From Stenotrophomonas sp. SAU14A_NAIMI4_5 (lineage in GTDB: Bacteria; Pseudomonadota; Gammaproteobacteria; Xanthomonadales; Xanthomonadaceae), in the NCBI RefSeq assembly GCF_003086795.1, contig NZ_CP026003.1:224455-288454 (forward strand): a stretch of DNA of 64,000 nucleotides. The letters run 5' to 3'. A program made the position numbers and the translations under genes. A model generated the notes under the pieces. The model did no database searches. It was not told the origin of the DNA and saw nothing but the letters and a program-made list of their open reading frames with translations. Below are positions 37,429-45,946 of the stretch, in pieces. Every line of letters begins with the position of its first letter. Positions within the stretch are counted from its first letter, which is position 1.

Positions 37429-38411
37429 AGATCCTGGTCACCGGTGGTGGTGGTTTCCTTGGCCAGGCGCTGTGCCGCGGGCTGCTTGAACGTGGCCATC
37501 AGGTGCTGGCCTTCAACCGCAGCCACTACCCGGAACTGCAGGCGATGGGCGTGGGCCAGATCCGTGGTGACCTGGCCGACGCGCAGGCGGTGCTGCACGC
37601 GGTGGCCGGCGTCGACGCGGTGCTGCACAACGGCGCCAAGGCCGGTGCATGGGGCAGCTATGACAGCTACCACCAGGCCAACGTGGTCGGCACCGACAAC
37701 GTCATTGCCGCCTGCCGCGCGCACGGCATCGGCAAGCTGGTCTACACCTCCACGCCCAGCGTGACCCACCGTGCCACCCATCCGGTGGAAGGGCTGGGCG
37801 CAGACGAAGTGCCTTACGGCGAGAACTTCCAGGCGCCGTATGCGGCGACCAAGGCGATTGCCGAACAGCGCGTGCTGGCCGCCAACGACGCCACGCTGGC
37901 CACCGTGGCACTGCGCCCGCGCCTGATCTGGGGCCCGGGCGACCAGCAGCTGGTGCCGCGCCTGGCCCAGCGGGCCCGCCAGGGCCGCCTGCGCCTGGTC
38001 GGTGATGGCAGCAACAAGGTCGACACCACCTACATCGACAACGCCGCGCTGGCGCACTTCCTCGCCCTGGATGCGCTGGCGCCGGGTGCGGCCTGTGCCG
38101 GCAAGGCCTACTTCATTTCCAACGGCGAACCGCTGCCGATGCGCGAGCTGCTCAACAAGCTGCTGGCGGCCGTCGGCGCGCCGGCCGTGGAAAAGACCCT
38201 CAGCTTCAAGACCGCCTATCGCATCGGTGCCATCAGCGAGCGCCTGTGGCCGCTGCTGCGGCTGCCGGGCGAACCGCCGCTGACCCGCTTCCTGGCCGAA
38301 CAGCTGTGCACGCCGCACTGGTACAGCATGGAACCGGCGCGCCGCGATTTCGGCTACGTGCCGCAGGTGAGCATCGAAGAAGGGCTGCGCCGACTGAAGG
38401 CCGCGTCGTGA
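37425..38411 (+). CDS. oleD: OleD, NAD(P)H-dependent beta-keto acid reductase (extended SDR)
   Basis: 328 aa. Rossmann motif [16 protein letters not shown], catalytic Tyr-x-x-x-Lys in [14 protein letters not shown], with active-site Thr/Ser in VYTSTPSV. It belongs to the 3-beta-HSD/epimerase-like SDRs. OleD reduces the OleA product. ATG overlaps the oleC stop by four bases, so both are coupled. An unrelated long frame in another phase across this gene is a shadow. Confidence 0.92.
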   Translation: MKILVTGGGGFLGQALCRGLLERGHQVLAFNRSHYPELQAMGVGQIRGDLADAQAVLHAVAGVDAVLHNGAKAGAWGSYDSYHQANVVGTDNVIAACRAHGIGKLVYTSTPSVTHRATHPVEGLGADEVPYGENFQAPYAATKAIAEQRVLAANDATLATVALRPRLIWGPGDQQLVPRLAQRARQGRLRLVGDGSNKVDTTYIDNAALAHFLALDALAPGAACAGKAYFISNGEPLPMRELLNKLLAAVGAPAVEKTLSFKTAYRIGAISERLWPLLRLPGEPPLTRFLAEQLCTPHWYSMEPARRDFGYVPQVSIEEGLRRLKAAS

Positions 38412-38532
38412 CGACAGCGTCACGGCGCTGAAGGCTTCATCAGCCGAAGAGATCGCCGTCACCGGTTGCACACCGGCAGATCCGCAGGATGGACCCAACG
38501 CCACACCGGCCGGACCACCCGCGAGGAACGCC

Positions 38533-38688
38533 ATGCTGCATTACGCCATCATTTTCTTTGTCATCGCCATCATCGCCGCCGTGCTCGGCTTCTCCGGCAT
38601 TGCCGGTGCCGCCACGAACATCGCCTGGATCCTGTTCGTCGTGTTTCTGATCCTTGCGGTGATCTCGATGTTCCGCAAGCGCGGGTAG
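38533..38688 (+). CDS. DUF1328 (YtjA-like) small membrane protein
   Basis: 51 aa: [20 protein letters not shown], then [19 protein letters not shown] and a short basic end (MFRKRG). Two membrane helices and the conserved GFxGIAG loop are the DUF1328/YtjA signature. AGGAACGCC precedes the ATG. The stop TAG is the TAG of a GTAG repeat head. Small stress-associated membrane protein of unknown function. Confidence 0.9.
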   Translation: MLHYAIIFFVIAIIAAVLGFSGIAGAATNIAWILFVVFLILAVISMFRKRG

Positions 38689-38782
38689 TAGAGTCGAGCT
38701 TGCTCGACTGCTTTTCCCGCTTTTTCTGTAGAGTCGAGCCGTGCTCGACTGACCAACACCAGTCGAGCAAGCTCGACTCTAC
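38685..38782. repeat. SMAG cluster (gtcgagc variant)
   Basis: GTAG heads at 38688 and 38728, each followed by gtcgagc/gctcgac hairpins, then an inverted copy ending in CTAC at 38779-38782. It lies between the convergent DUF1328 gene and ddl; the first TAG at 38686 is the DUF1328 stop. Confidence 0.85.
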
Positions 38783-38800
38783 AAAAGCGGGTCAAGCGGG

Positions 38801-39886
38801 TTACATCAGCGCCCGATCGGCCGCGTGCCTTTCCAGCGCCAGTTCGATCAACCGCGTGATCAGCGCGGTATAGCCCAACCCGCTGGCGCCCCACAGCTTG
38901 GGGTACATGCTGATGCGGGTGAAGCCGGGCAGGGTGTTGATCTCGTTGATGACGATCTGCCCATCTGAGGTGAGGAACACATCCACCCGCGCCATGCCCG
39001 CACACTCCAGCACCTGGTAAGCCTGCAGCGCGATCTGCTGGATGCGTGCCTGCGCATCGCCATCGATCGCCGCCGGCACCACCACGTCCGCCCCATCGGG
39101 GTTGATGTACTTGGTGTCGTAGGCATAGAACTCGTCGTGCACCACCACCTCGCCGCAGACACTGGCCTGCGGCAGGTCGTTGCCGAGTACCGCGCACTCG
39201 ATCTCGCGGCCGAGCACGGCCGACTCCACCAGCACCTTGTGGTCATGGCGCAGCGCCAGCTGCAGCGCCTCGGCGAACTCACCGGCCTGCTTGACCTTGC
39301 TGACCCCCACCGACGAGCCCTGGTTGGCCGGCTTGACGAACAGCGGCAGCCCCAGCTGCGCGATCAGTGCCTGCACGTCCACGCTTGCCGCCTCGTGGCG
39401 ACGGATGCACACCCACGGCGCCACCGGCAGCCCCGCATCGCGCAGCAGCCGCTTGGCCACGTCCTTGTCCATCGCCGCCGCCGAGCCCAGCACCGGCGAA
39501 CCCACGAAGGGCAGGTTGGCCATGCGCAGCAGCCCCTGCAGCGCGCCATCCTCACCCAGCGGCCCGTGCACGATGGGCAGCACCACATCGATCTGGCCGA
39601 GCGCGGTGGACGCATCCACCGGCTGCAGCTGCGCCTGCCCGGCACCGGGCCGCACCGCCAGCGCCGTGCCCGAAGGGTGCAGCGCGATGCGTGCCGGATC
39701 ATCGGCATTGATCAGAAAGGTCTCGGGCTGGCTGAGGTGCCACTGGCCCTGCTTGTCGATGCCCACCAGCACCGGCTCGAAGCGCTCGCGATCGAGCGCA
39801 TCGAGGATGTTCTTCGCCGACTGCAGCGACACTTCGTGCTCGGAGGACATGCCCCCGAAAATGATGCCGACCCGGGTCCGTGCCAT
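38801..39886 (-). CDS. ddl: D-alanine--D-alanine ligase
   Basis: 361 aa. ATP-grasp enzyme with [19 protein letters not shown] at the N terminus, [16 protein letters not shown] (glycine-rich ATP loop) and the metal-binding [20 protein letters not shown] at the C terminus. The Tyr in the omega loop region ([15 protein letters not shown]) marks D-Ala rather than D-lactate specificity. It lies outside a cell-division cluster, so it corresponds to the DdlA-type paralogue. Cytoplasmic peptidoglycan precursor synthesis. Confidence 0.93.
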   Translation of the reverse strand: MARTRVGIIFGGMSSEHEVSLQSAKNILDALDRERFEPVLVGIDKQGQWHLSQPETFLINADDPARIALHPSGTALAVRPGAGQAQLQPVDASTALGQIDVVLPIVHGPLGEDGALQGLLRMANLPFVGSPVLGSAAAMDKDVAKRLLRDAGLPVAPWVCIRRHEAASVDVQALIAQLGLPLFVKPANQGSSVGVSKVKQAGEFAEALQLALRHDHKVLVESAVLGREIECAVLGNDLPQASVCGEVVVHDEFYAYDTKYINPDGADVVVPAAIDGDAQARIQQIALQAYQVLECAGMARVDVFLTSDGQIVINEINTLPGFTRISMYPKLWGASGLGYTALITRLIELALERHAADRALM

Positions 39887-39965
39887 GCGTGTTGTCCTGT
39901 GTAACAAGGCCACACAGCATGAACCTTTCATGGCCCACCAGGTGAGGCACGCATGAATCAGCCAT

Positions 39966-40025
39966 GGGGTCAGAGCCCGTTGCACAGCAACGGGATCCGA
40001 CCCCGTGCCGACCAACGGTCGGCAC
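39966..40025. repeat. GGGGTC...GACCCC palindrome joined to a gtgccgacc/ggtcggcac hairpin
   Basis: Palindrome 39966-40004 with inner stem cgttg/caacg, followed directly by a perfect 9-bp hairpin 40005-40025. The same two units in the same order occur at 52729-52788, again directly before the structured element. Confidence 0.85.
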
Positions 40026-40061
40026 CCACCAAAGCAGAAGGCCGTTCCGACAGCTCACGGG

Positions 40062-40273
40062 AAACTGTCGAAGGCGGGGTGGGTCCGGTTGAGGGGGTGT
40101 GAGCCGCATGGATGCGGCGACCAAGCCCCCATGGGTGAGGGCGCTTTGCTTGCGAAGCACTGCTTCGCAAGCGCCCGAACGCACAGCCGCCAGCGGCTGG
40201 GCCGGACCCCGGAGGGGGGTTTACGGCGTCCCCCTCAACCGGACCCACCCCGCCATCCCACGGATAGCCCGCT
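40062..40273 (+). ncRNA. Candidate structured RNA element, copy A (long form)
   Basis: A perfect 25-bp outer stem pairs 40073-40097 with 40230-40254. Inside are a gccgc-ATGGAT-gcggc hairpin (40103-40118), an expanded second arm starting at gccccc (40125) and returning at ggggggtttacggcgt (40214-40229) with subhairpins (gcttgcgaagca/tgcttcgcaagc; cagccg/cggctg). Flanks (aactgtcga before, atcccacgga-agcccgct after) are shared with copy B at 52805-52939. Strand is assumed from the motif orientation. Confidence 0.6.
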
Positions 40274-40358
40274 TCTGAAGTTGACGTTGACGTTGACGTT
40301 GCGGGTGCCGGGCGGCAGCCCGGCCCAAGCCCCCCACCCACGCAGGTAGAATGCACAC

Positions 40359-40994
40359 ATGGCTCTCTCCCTGCTCTCGTCCCTCAAGCCAGTCGCCGGC
40401 CGCGCCCTGCAGACCGCACTGAACCGCGCACTGGCGCTGGATCCGGATACCCGGCACGCCCTGGCCAGCCTCGACGGCCGCCACATCGACCTGACCCTGG
40501 ACGCCCCGTCGCTGGCGATGCGCATCAGCGTCGATGGCGACATGCTGCGCGTCGGCCCGGTGGATGCACAGGAAGCCGATTTGGCCGTGCGCAGCAGCCT
40601 GGCCGGCGTGCTCGCCCAGCTGCCGCTGCTGGCCAACGCCCGCCGCGGCAACGACAACGGCAAGGGCCGCGTGCGCGTGGCCGGCGATGCCGAACTGGCG
40701 CGCCGCCTGCAGCAGCTGGCCAAGGGCTTCGACCCCGACTGGCAGCAGCCCTTCGTCAGCGTGTTCGGCGAGGTGCTCGGCGTGCAGGTCGCCAACACCC
40801 TGCGCAGCGCCCTGCAGCACGCGCGCCAGGGCGCCATCGACCTGGCCCACAGCGCCGCCGAATTCATTACCGAGGAGTCGCGCGACGTGGTGCCACGTGC
40901 CGAACTGGATGCCTTCCACGACGACGTGGACGTGTTGCGTGATGACGTCGAGCGCCTCGGCGCACGCGTGCAGCGCCTGCGGGGTGCCGCATGA
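40359..40994 (+). CDS. ubiJ: UbiJ, ubiquinone biosynthesis accessory factor (SCP2 domain)
   Basis: 211 aa. SCP2-like lipid-binding domain in the first 120 residues ([20 protein letters not shown], then [20 protein letters not shown]), and a C-terminal coiled coil ([20 protein letters not shown]). UbiJ binds ubiquinone intermediates and assembles the Ubi complex with UbiK. Its stop overlaps the ubiB start (ATGA). Cytoplasmic. Confidence 0.9.
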   Translation: MALSLLSSLKPVAGRALQTALNRALALDPDTRHALASLDGRHIDLTLDAPSLAMRISVDGDMLRVGPVDAQEADLAVRSSLAGVLAQLPLLANARRGNDNGKGRVRVAGDAELARRLQQLAKGFDPDWQQPFVSVFGEVLGVQVANTLRSALQHARQGAIDLAHSAAEFITEESRDVVPRAELDAFHDDVDVLRDDVERLGARVQRLRGAA

Positions 40995-42646
40995 AGGCGC
41001 TGCTGCGGGCCAACCGCATCGGCCGCGTCATCCTGCGCTACCGCCTCGACGACCTGCTGCAGGGCACCCCGGCCGAGCGCTGGCTGCGCCTGGCCAAGCC
41101 CTTCGTGCCGCGTGCCTCGGCCGACATCGCCGCGCAGTCGCGTGGCGCACGCCTGCGACTGGCGCTGCAGGACCTCGGCCCGATCTTCGTCAAGTTCGGC
41201 CAGATCCTGTCCACCCGCCGCGACCTGGTGCCGCCGGACGTGGCCAACGAACTGACCCTGCTGCAGGACCGGGTCAAGCCCTTCGATGGCGACACCGCGC
41301 GCCGCATCGTTGAAGAAGCGCTGGGCCTGCCGGTCAGCGAAGCCTTCGCCAGCTTCGACACCGAGCCGCTGGCCTCGGCCTCGATCGCGCAGGTGCATGC
41401 CGCGACCCTCGCCGATGGCCGCCAGGTGGTCGTGAAGGTGCTGCGCCCGGGCATCGAGAAGCAGATCGACGCCGACATCGCCCTGCTCAATTCACTGGCC
41501 GCGCTGGTCGAACGCACCCACCCGCGTGCCGACAAGATCCGCCCGCGCGAAGTGGTGGCCGAAGTCGAGAACACCCTGGCCGCCGAGCTGGACCTGCAGC
41601 GCGAAGGCGCCAATGCCAGCGTGCTGCGCCGCTTCTGGGAAAACAGCGACGACCTGTACGTGCCGGAAGTGATCTGGAGCCACACCGCCGAGCGCGCGCT
41701 GACCCTGGAACGGGTGTGGGGCATTCCCTCCGATGACATCGTCGCGCTGGACAAGGCCGGCATCGACCGCAAGGCGCTGGCCGCCAAGGGCGTGCGGGTG
41801 TTCTACACCCAGGTGTTCCGCGATAACTTCTTCCACGCCGATGCGCACGCCGGCAACATCTGGGTCGACACCGATCCGGCGCGCCGCGACAACCCGCGCT
41901 TCATCGCGCTGGATTTCGGCATCATGGGCCAGCTCTCGCAGGAAGATCAGTACTACCTGGCCGAGAACTTCATGGCCATCTTCAACCGCGATTACCGCCG
42001 CATCGCCGAACTGCACGTGCAGGCGCGCTGGATGCCGGACAACGTGCGCATCGACGACCTGGAAGCGGCGGTGCGGTCGGTGTGCGAACCGTACTTCACC
42101 CGCCCGCTGTCGCAGATCTCGCTGGCCGAGGTGCTGCTGAAGCTGTTCCGGGTGGCCCAGCGCTACCAGCTGACCCTGCAGCCGCAGCTGATCCTGCTGC
42201 AGAAGACGCTGCTGAACATCGAAGGCGTGGGCCGCCAGCTGGATCCGCAGATCGACATCTGGGCGGTGGCCAAGCCGGTGCTGGCGAAGATCCTGCGCGA
42301 GCGCTACAGCCCGCGTCGGGTCGTGCGCGAGATCGGCAAGCGCCTGCCGGAAATCATGACCCACGCGCCGGACATGCCGCGCCTGGTGCACGCCTGGCTG
42401 ACCCAGCAGGTGGAAGGCCGCCACGAACTGGCGATGCGCTCGCGTGACCTGGTCACCCTTGATGCCAGCCTGCAGCGCCTGCAGAAGCGCGCGGTCGGCG
42501 CCATCACCGGCGTCGGCCTGCTGGCCATCGCCACGCTGATGTACGTGCTGCAGCCGCCGGGCTGGTACTGGGGCGACCTGCCGGTGCTGAGCCTGGGTGC
42601 CGCCGCGGTGGGCGCCTTCGCCCTGGCCCGCGCGTGGTGGCGGTGA
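40991..42646 (+). CDS. ubiB: UbiB, atypical ABC1/ADCK kinase for ubiquinone biosynthesis
   Basis: 551 aa. ADCK signatures in order: [16 protein letters not shown] (KxGQ motif), [14 protein letters not shown] (A-rich loop), VVVKVLRPG (Lys), [14 protein letters not shown] (catalytic loop) and IALDFGIMG (metal site). Two C-terminal membrane helices ([20 protein letters not shown], then [20 protein letters not shown]). It is coupled to ubiJ and probably also to the downstream methyltransferase, whose GTG overlaps its stop. Confidence 0.93.
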   Translation: MKALLRANRIGRVILRYRLDDLLQGTPAERWLRLAKPFVPRASADIAAQSRGARLRLALQDLGPIFVKFGQILSTRRDLVPPDVANELTLLQDRVKPFDGDTARRIVEEALGLPVSEAFASFDTEPLASASIAQVHAATLADGRQVVVKVLRPGIEKQIDADIALLNSLAALVERTHPRADKIRPREVVAEVENTLAAELDLQREGANASVLRRFWENSDDLYVPEVIWSHTAERALTLERVWGIPSDDIVALDKAGIDRKALAAKGVRVFYTQVFRDNFFHADAHAGNIWVDTDPARRDNPRFIALDFGIMGQLSQEDQYYLAENFMAIFNRDYRRIAELHVQARWMPDNVRIDDLEAAVRSVCEPYFTRPLSQISLAEVLLKLFRVAQRYQLTLQPQLILLQKTLLNIEGVGRQLDPQIDIWAVAKPVLAKILRERYSPRRVVREIGKRLPEIMTHAPDMPRLVHAWLTQQVEGRHELAMRSRDLVTLDASLQRLQKRAVGAITGVGLLAIATLMYVLQPPGWYWGDLPVLSLGAAAVGAFALARAWWR

Positions 42647-43230
42647 ACACCGCACTGCAGGCGCTGAAGGATGAACTGGCCCGCCACGGCGCGGCCAACG
42701 ATGCTTGCGAGACCGAACGCGGCCGGCGCATGCTGAACATCACCGCCGACACCGGTGAGCTGCTGTCGGTGCTGGTGCGCTTCGGCCAGGCGCGGCGGGT
42801 GCTGGAAATCGGCACCTCCAATGGTTACTCCACGCTGTGGCTGGCTGAAGCCGCGGCAGCCATCGATGGCCACGTCACCACGCTGGAGTACGCCGCCGAC
42901 AAGGTCGCGCTGGCGCAGGCGAATTTCGAACGCAGCGGCCTGGCCGGGTGCATCCGCCTGGTGCACGGCGATGCCGGGCAATGGCTGGCCAGCGCCGCCG
43001 ATGCCAGCATCGACCTGCTGTTCCTCGATTCGGACCGCGAACAGTACGCCGGCTGGTGGCCGCAGCTGCGTCGCGTGCTGCGCCCCGGCGGCCTGCTGGT
43101 AGTCGACAACGCCACCTCGCACGCTGCACAGATGGAGCCGCTGCGCGCGCTGCTGGATGCCGACACGGCCTTCAGCACCAGCCTGGTGCCGGTGGGCAAC
43201 GGCGAACTGCTGGCCGTGCGCAACGGCTGA
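42643..43230 (+). CDS. O-methyltransferase family 3-like SAM-dependent methyltransferase
   Basis: 195 aa from GTG at 42643, which overlaps the ubiB stop (GTGA); GTGs at 42634 and 42637 are alternatives. The class I SAM motif is [20 protein letters not shown], with acidic motif TTLEYAADK and metal-site-like [18 protein letters not shown] and VVDNATSH, like catechol/caffeoyl-CoA O-methyltransferases. Coupling to ubiB raises the question of a quinone-related substrate, but this is not shown; UbiG and UbiE are different families. Confidence 0.83.
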   Translation: MNTALQALKDELARHGAANDACETERGRRMLNITADTGELLSVLVRFGQARRVLEIGTSNGYSTLWLAEAAAAIDGHVTTLEYAADKVALAQANFERSGLAGCIRLVHGDAGQWLASAADASIDLLFLDSDREQYAGWWPQLRRVLRPGGLLVVDNATSHAAQMEPLRALLDADTAFSTSLVPVGNGELLAVRNG

Positions 43231-43240
43231 CCATCGGTAG

Positions 43241-43296
43241 GTAGTGCCGGCCGCTGGCCGGCAACCTGAGCCAAGCCGGCCAGCGGCCGGCTCTAC
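43241..43296. repeat. Head-to-head SMAG pair
   Basis: GTAG at 43241 with gccggcc-gct-ggccggc and an inverted copy ending CTAC at 43293-43296, directly after the methyltransferase gene. Confidence 0.85.
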
Positions 43297-43328
43297 CGCA
43301 TTCAGTACGCAGCCGGGATAATCGCGCG

Positions 43329-44066
43329 GTGAGCACCGAACCTGACACCCTCGCCGCGGTCGAGATCGAAACCGCCCCCTTGCAGCTGCTGCACCTGGAC
43401 GAGCGCCTGGCCGTGGTCAACAAGCCGGCCGGGCTGATGGTCCATGACAGCAAGCTGGCCCGTGGCGAAGACGATTTCCTTGCCGACCGCCTGCGCGAGC
43501 AGCTGGGCCGGCCGATCTTCCTGGTGCACCGACTGGACCGCGCCACCAGCGGCTGCCTGCTGCTGGCCTTCGACCGCGAGACCGCCAGCGTGCTGGGCAA
43601 GGCGCTGATGGGCGGCGAGGTTAGCAAGGATTACCTGGCCATCTGCCGTGGCTGGCCGGCCGAGGAGGCCTGGCAGGTCGACCACGACCTGGACGGCGGC
43701 CCCGGCAAGCCGGTGAAGAAGCCCGCGGTGACCGACTTCCAGCGCCTGGCCACCGGCGAGCTGTCGGTGCCGGTGGGCGACTTCGCCAGTTCGCGCTATG
43801 CGCTGCTGCGCTGCCAGCCGCAGACCGGCCGCTTCCGGCAGATCCGCCGCCACCTCAAGCACCTCTCGCATCACCTGATCGGCGATACCAGCCACGGTGA
43901 CGGGCGCCACAACCGCAATTTCCGCATGCAGGGCGTGCACCGCATGCTGCTGCACGCCGAACGCCTGCGTTTCCCGCACCCCGACGGCGGCACGGTGGAC
44001 GTGCGGGCGCCGGTGGACGGTGAATTCCAGAAGGCCCTGGACCTGTTCGACTGGCAGGTGCCGTAA
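43329..44066 (+). CDS. truC: tRNA pseudouridine(65) synthase-like (TruC)
   Basis: 245 aa from GTG. RluA-type catalytic motif FLVHRLDRATSGCLLLAF with catalytic Asp, preceded by LAVVNKPAGLMVHDSK and followed by TGRFRQIRRHLKHLSHHLIG and DTSHGDGRHNRNF, features of TruC. It modifies tRNA. No S4 domain is present, as expected for TruC. No clear ribosome site before the GTG. Confidence 0.88.
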   Translation: MSTEPDTLAAVEIETAPLQLLHLDERLAVVNKPAGLMVHDSKLARGEDDFLADRLREQLGRPIFLVHRLDRATSGCLLLAFDRETASVLGKALMGGEVSKDYLAICRGWPAEEAWQVDHDLDGGPGKPVKKPAVTDFQRLATGELSVPVGDFASSRYALLRCQPQTGRFRQIRRHLKHLSHHLIGDTSHGDGRHNRNFRMQGVHRMLLHAERLRFPHPDGGTVDVRAPVDGEFQKALDLFDWQVP

Positions 44067-44073
44067 CCGATCC

Positions 44074-44114
44074 GGGGTCGGATCCCTTTCCCGCAGGGAA
44101 AGGGCTCTGACCCC
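44074..44114. repeat. GGGGTC...GACCCC palindrome
   Basis: 41 bases, inner stem ctttccc/gggaaag, in the convergent gap between truC and the DUF2059 gene. Confidence 0.85.
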
Positions 44115-44135
44115 ATCCATCCCGACGTCCCGGCG

Positions 44136-44663
44136 TTATTTCTTTTCCGGCTCGTCGAGGATCGCCTGCATGTCCTTCTCCAGGTCGGCCATCAGCGGCT
44201 TCATCTTTTCCTGGATGGCGATCATCACGTTCTGCATCAGCAGCGGGGTCTTGTCCAGCAGGCTCTGCCCGGCCGAGCTCTCGTAGAACTCGGCCATCGC
44301 CAGCACGTCTTCCTTGCTGAAGCTCTTCTTGTAGAGATCCACGTACATCGGCCGCAGCTGCTGCCAGGACAGCGCCTTGGTCAGGGTGGCGGTGGTGCGC
44401 TGCTGCATGCGCTGCAGCTGTTCGGTCTGCTGCGGGGTCAGCTGGCGCTGCCGGGCGATGTCTTCGAACTGCTGGCGCTGCATCGTCTCCAGCTGCGGCA
44501 GCATGCCGTCCAGCAGGCTCTGTGCACGCGAGGCGGCCAGCAGGCGGTTGATGTCGGCATCGGTGGGCGCCGCGGCCAGGGCCGGCGCGCTGGCCGCTGC
44601 CAGTGCCAGCAGCAGCACGGTACGGCGCAGGCCGGTGGACAGGGCGGGAATGAAGCGGGTCAT
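44136..44663 (-). CDS. DUF2059 periplasmic protein
   Basis: 175 aa. Signal peptide (VLLLALAAASAPALA) followed by a helical DUF2059 domain with MYVDLYKKSFSKEDVLAMAE and FYESSAGQSLLDKTPLLMQN. The family is periplasmic and of unknown function. ATG at 44663; an open frame extends upstream but the signal peptide fixes this start. Confidence 0.88.
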   Translation of the reverse strand: MTRFIPALSTGLRRTVLLLALAAASAPALAAAPTDADINRLLAASRAQSLLDGMLPQLETMQRQQFEDIARQRQLTPQQTEQLQRMQQRTTATLTKALSWQQLRPMYVDLYKKSFSKEDVLAMAEFYESSAGQSLLDKTPLLMQNVMIAIQEKMKPLMADLEKDMQAILDEPEKK

Positions 44664-44796
44664 GCGAGCTTCCTGCGGTACATGGGATGGCCAGCATACC
44701 CGCTGCACAGGCGAAGGCGACGTGTTCGGTGCCTGATCGGCGGCATACGGTGCGCGATGGCATCCACGGCAACGTGGCTGCCGCTACAATGCGCGG

Positions 44797-45228
44797 ATGG
44801 GCAGTGGACCAGTCACCATCAGCGCGCAGCTTGAAATCCCCGACGGCGAGATCGTCGAGCGGTTCGTGCGTGCCAGTGGTGCCGGCGGGCAGAACGTCAA
44901 CAAGGTTTCCACCGCGGTGGAACTGCGTTTCGACGTGGCCAACTCGCCCTCGTTGCCCGACCCGTTGCGTGAGCGCCTGCTGGCGCGCCGCGACCGGCGG
45001 ATGACCGGCGAAGGCGTGCTGGTCATCGACGCGCAACGGTTCCGGACCCAGGATCGCAATCGCGAGGATGCGCGCGAGCGGCTGGCGGCCTTCATCCAGG
45101 CCGGGTTGAGCGTGCCCAAACCACGCAAGGCCACCAAGCCGACCCACGGGTCGAAACTGCGTCGTCTGGACGCCAAACGCGGGCGCGCGCAGATCAAGCG
45201 CGGTCGCTCATCACGTGACTGGGAGTGA
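44797..45228 (+). CDS. arfB: ArfB (YaeJ), peptidyl-tRNA hydrolase for ribosome rescue
   Basis: 143 aa with the GGQ motif in RASGAGGQNVNKVSTAVELR, as in class I release factors, and a basic C-terminal tail (PKPRKATKPTHGSK, then KRGRAQIKRGRSSRDWE) that enters the empty mRNA channel of stalled ribosomes. ATG start. The acyltransferase gene follows within a few bases. Confidence 0.94.
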   Translation: MGSGPVTISAQLEIPDGEIVERFVRASGAGGQNVNKVSTAVELRFDVANSPSLPDPLRERLLARRDRRMTGEGVLVIDAQRFRTQDRNREDARERLAAFIQAGLSVPKPRKATKPTHGSKLRRLDAKRGRAQIKRGRSSRDWE

Positions 45229-45232
45229 TTGC

Positions 45233-45835
45233 TTGAACAAGCCGAATTCATTGCTGCCGGCCGTGCCGCCGCAGATGCCGCAGGTCAAACCCAACGCCTT
45301 CCTGCGCTGGCTGGCACGCTGCACCCTGCGTGTGGGCGGCTGGAAGGTGGTCGGCACCCTGCCCAACGTTCCCAAAGTGGTCTTCATCATCGCCCCGCAT
45401 TCGTCCAACTGGGACGGCCTGTGGGGCATGGCGGCCAAGATCGCGCTGGGCATGAAGGTGAAGGTGCTGGGCAAGGCCTCGCTGTTCTGGTGGCCGCTGG
45501 GCCCGCTGCTGCACAAGCTGGGCGTGATCCCGCTGGACCGCAGCGCGCCGCAGGGCACCGTCGGCCAGGCCGTGGACCTGCTGCGCAACAACGAGAAGAT
45601 GTGGTTCGCCATCACCCCCGAAGGCACCCGCAAGGCCGTGAAGGACTGGAAGGCCGGCTTCCTGAAGATCGCCCGGATGGCCGACGTGCCGATCCTGGCC
45701 GCCTATTTCCACTACCCGGAAAAGACCATCGGCATCGGCCCGCTGTTCCAGCCGACCGGCGATGATGCCGCCGACATGGCCGCCATCCGTGAGTTCTACC
45801 GGCCCTGGATGGGCAAGACCCGCGGCACGGTCTGA
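45233..45835 (+). CDS. PlsC-like 1-acyl-glycerol-3-phosphate acyltransferase
   Basis: 200 aa from TTG at 45233, with GGGAG upstream; a GTG at 45215 inside arfB would add six residues and would overlap the arfB stop. The HxxxxD acyltransferase motif is HSSNWD, and ITPEGTRKAVKDWKAGFLKI holds the PEGTR glycerol-phosphate-binding motif. Membrane-associated lipid acyl transfer is expected, exact acceptor unknown. It is shorter than PlsC (about 245 aa), like the YihG-independent small group in Xanthomonadaceae. Confidence 0.82.
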   Translation: MNKPNSLLPAVPPQMPQVKPNAFLRWLARCTLRVGGWKVVGTLPNVPKVVFIIAPHSSNWDGLWGMAAKIALGMKVKVLGKASLFWWPLGPLLHKLGVIPLDRSAPQGTVGQAVDLLRNNEKMWFAITPEGTRKAVKDWKAGFLKIARMADVPILAAYFHYPEKTIGIGPLFQPTGDDAADMAAIREFYRPWMGKTRGTV

Positions 45836-45946
45836 GCCGGCCACGGCCGGCAACCGAGGCGCCACGTCCGGCACATGCCGGGCGAGCGCGACAGGAGTAG
45901 GGTGGAGGGCTGGTATCCCATACCGTCCGCCCAAGGAGCGTTTTAC

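Larger units (their letters stand above)
39887..40358. other. Long intergenic stretch made of repeats and a structured element
   Basis: This 472-base gap holds in order: a GGGGTC...GACCCC palindrome (39966-40004), a gtgccgacc-aac-ggtcggcac hairpin (40005-40025), the large structured element (about 40062-40273), and three tandem ttgacg hexamers (about 40281-40298). Frames across it are not supported as genes. Confidence 0.8.

Noticed and set aside
40005..40349. 114-codon frame across the structured element copy A
   Set aside because: It runs through a 25-bp perfect stem and repeats; there is no homologous frame in copy B.
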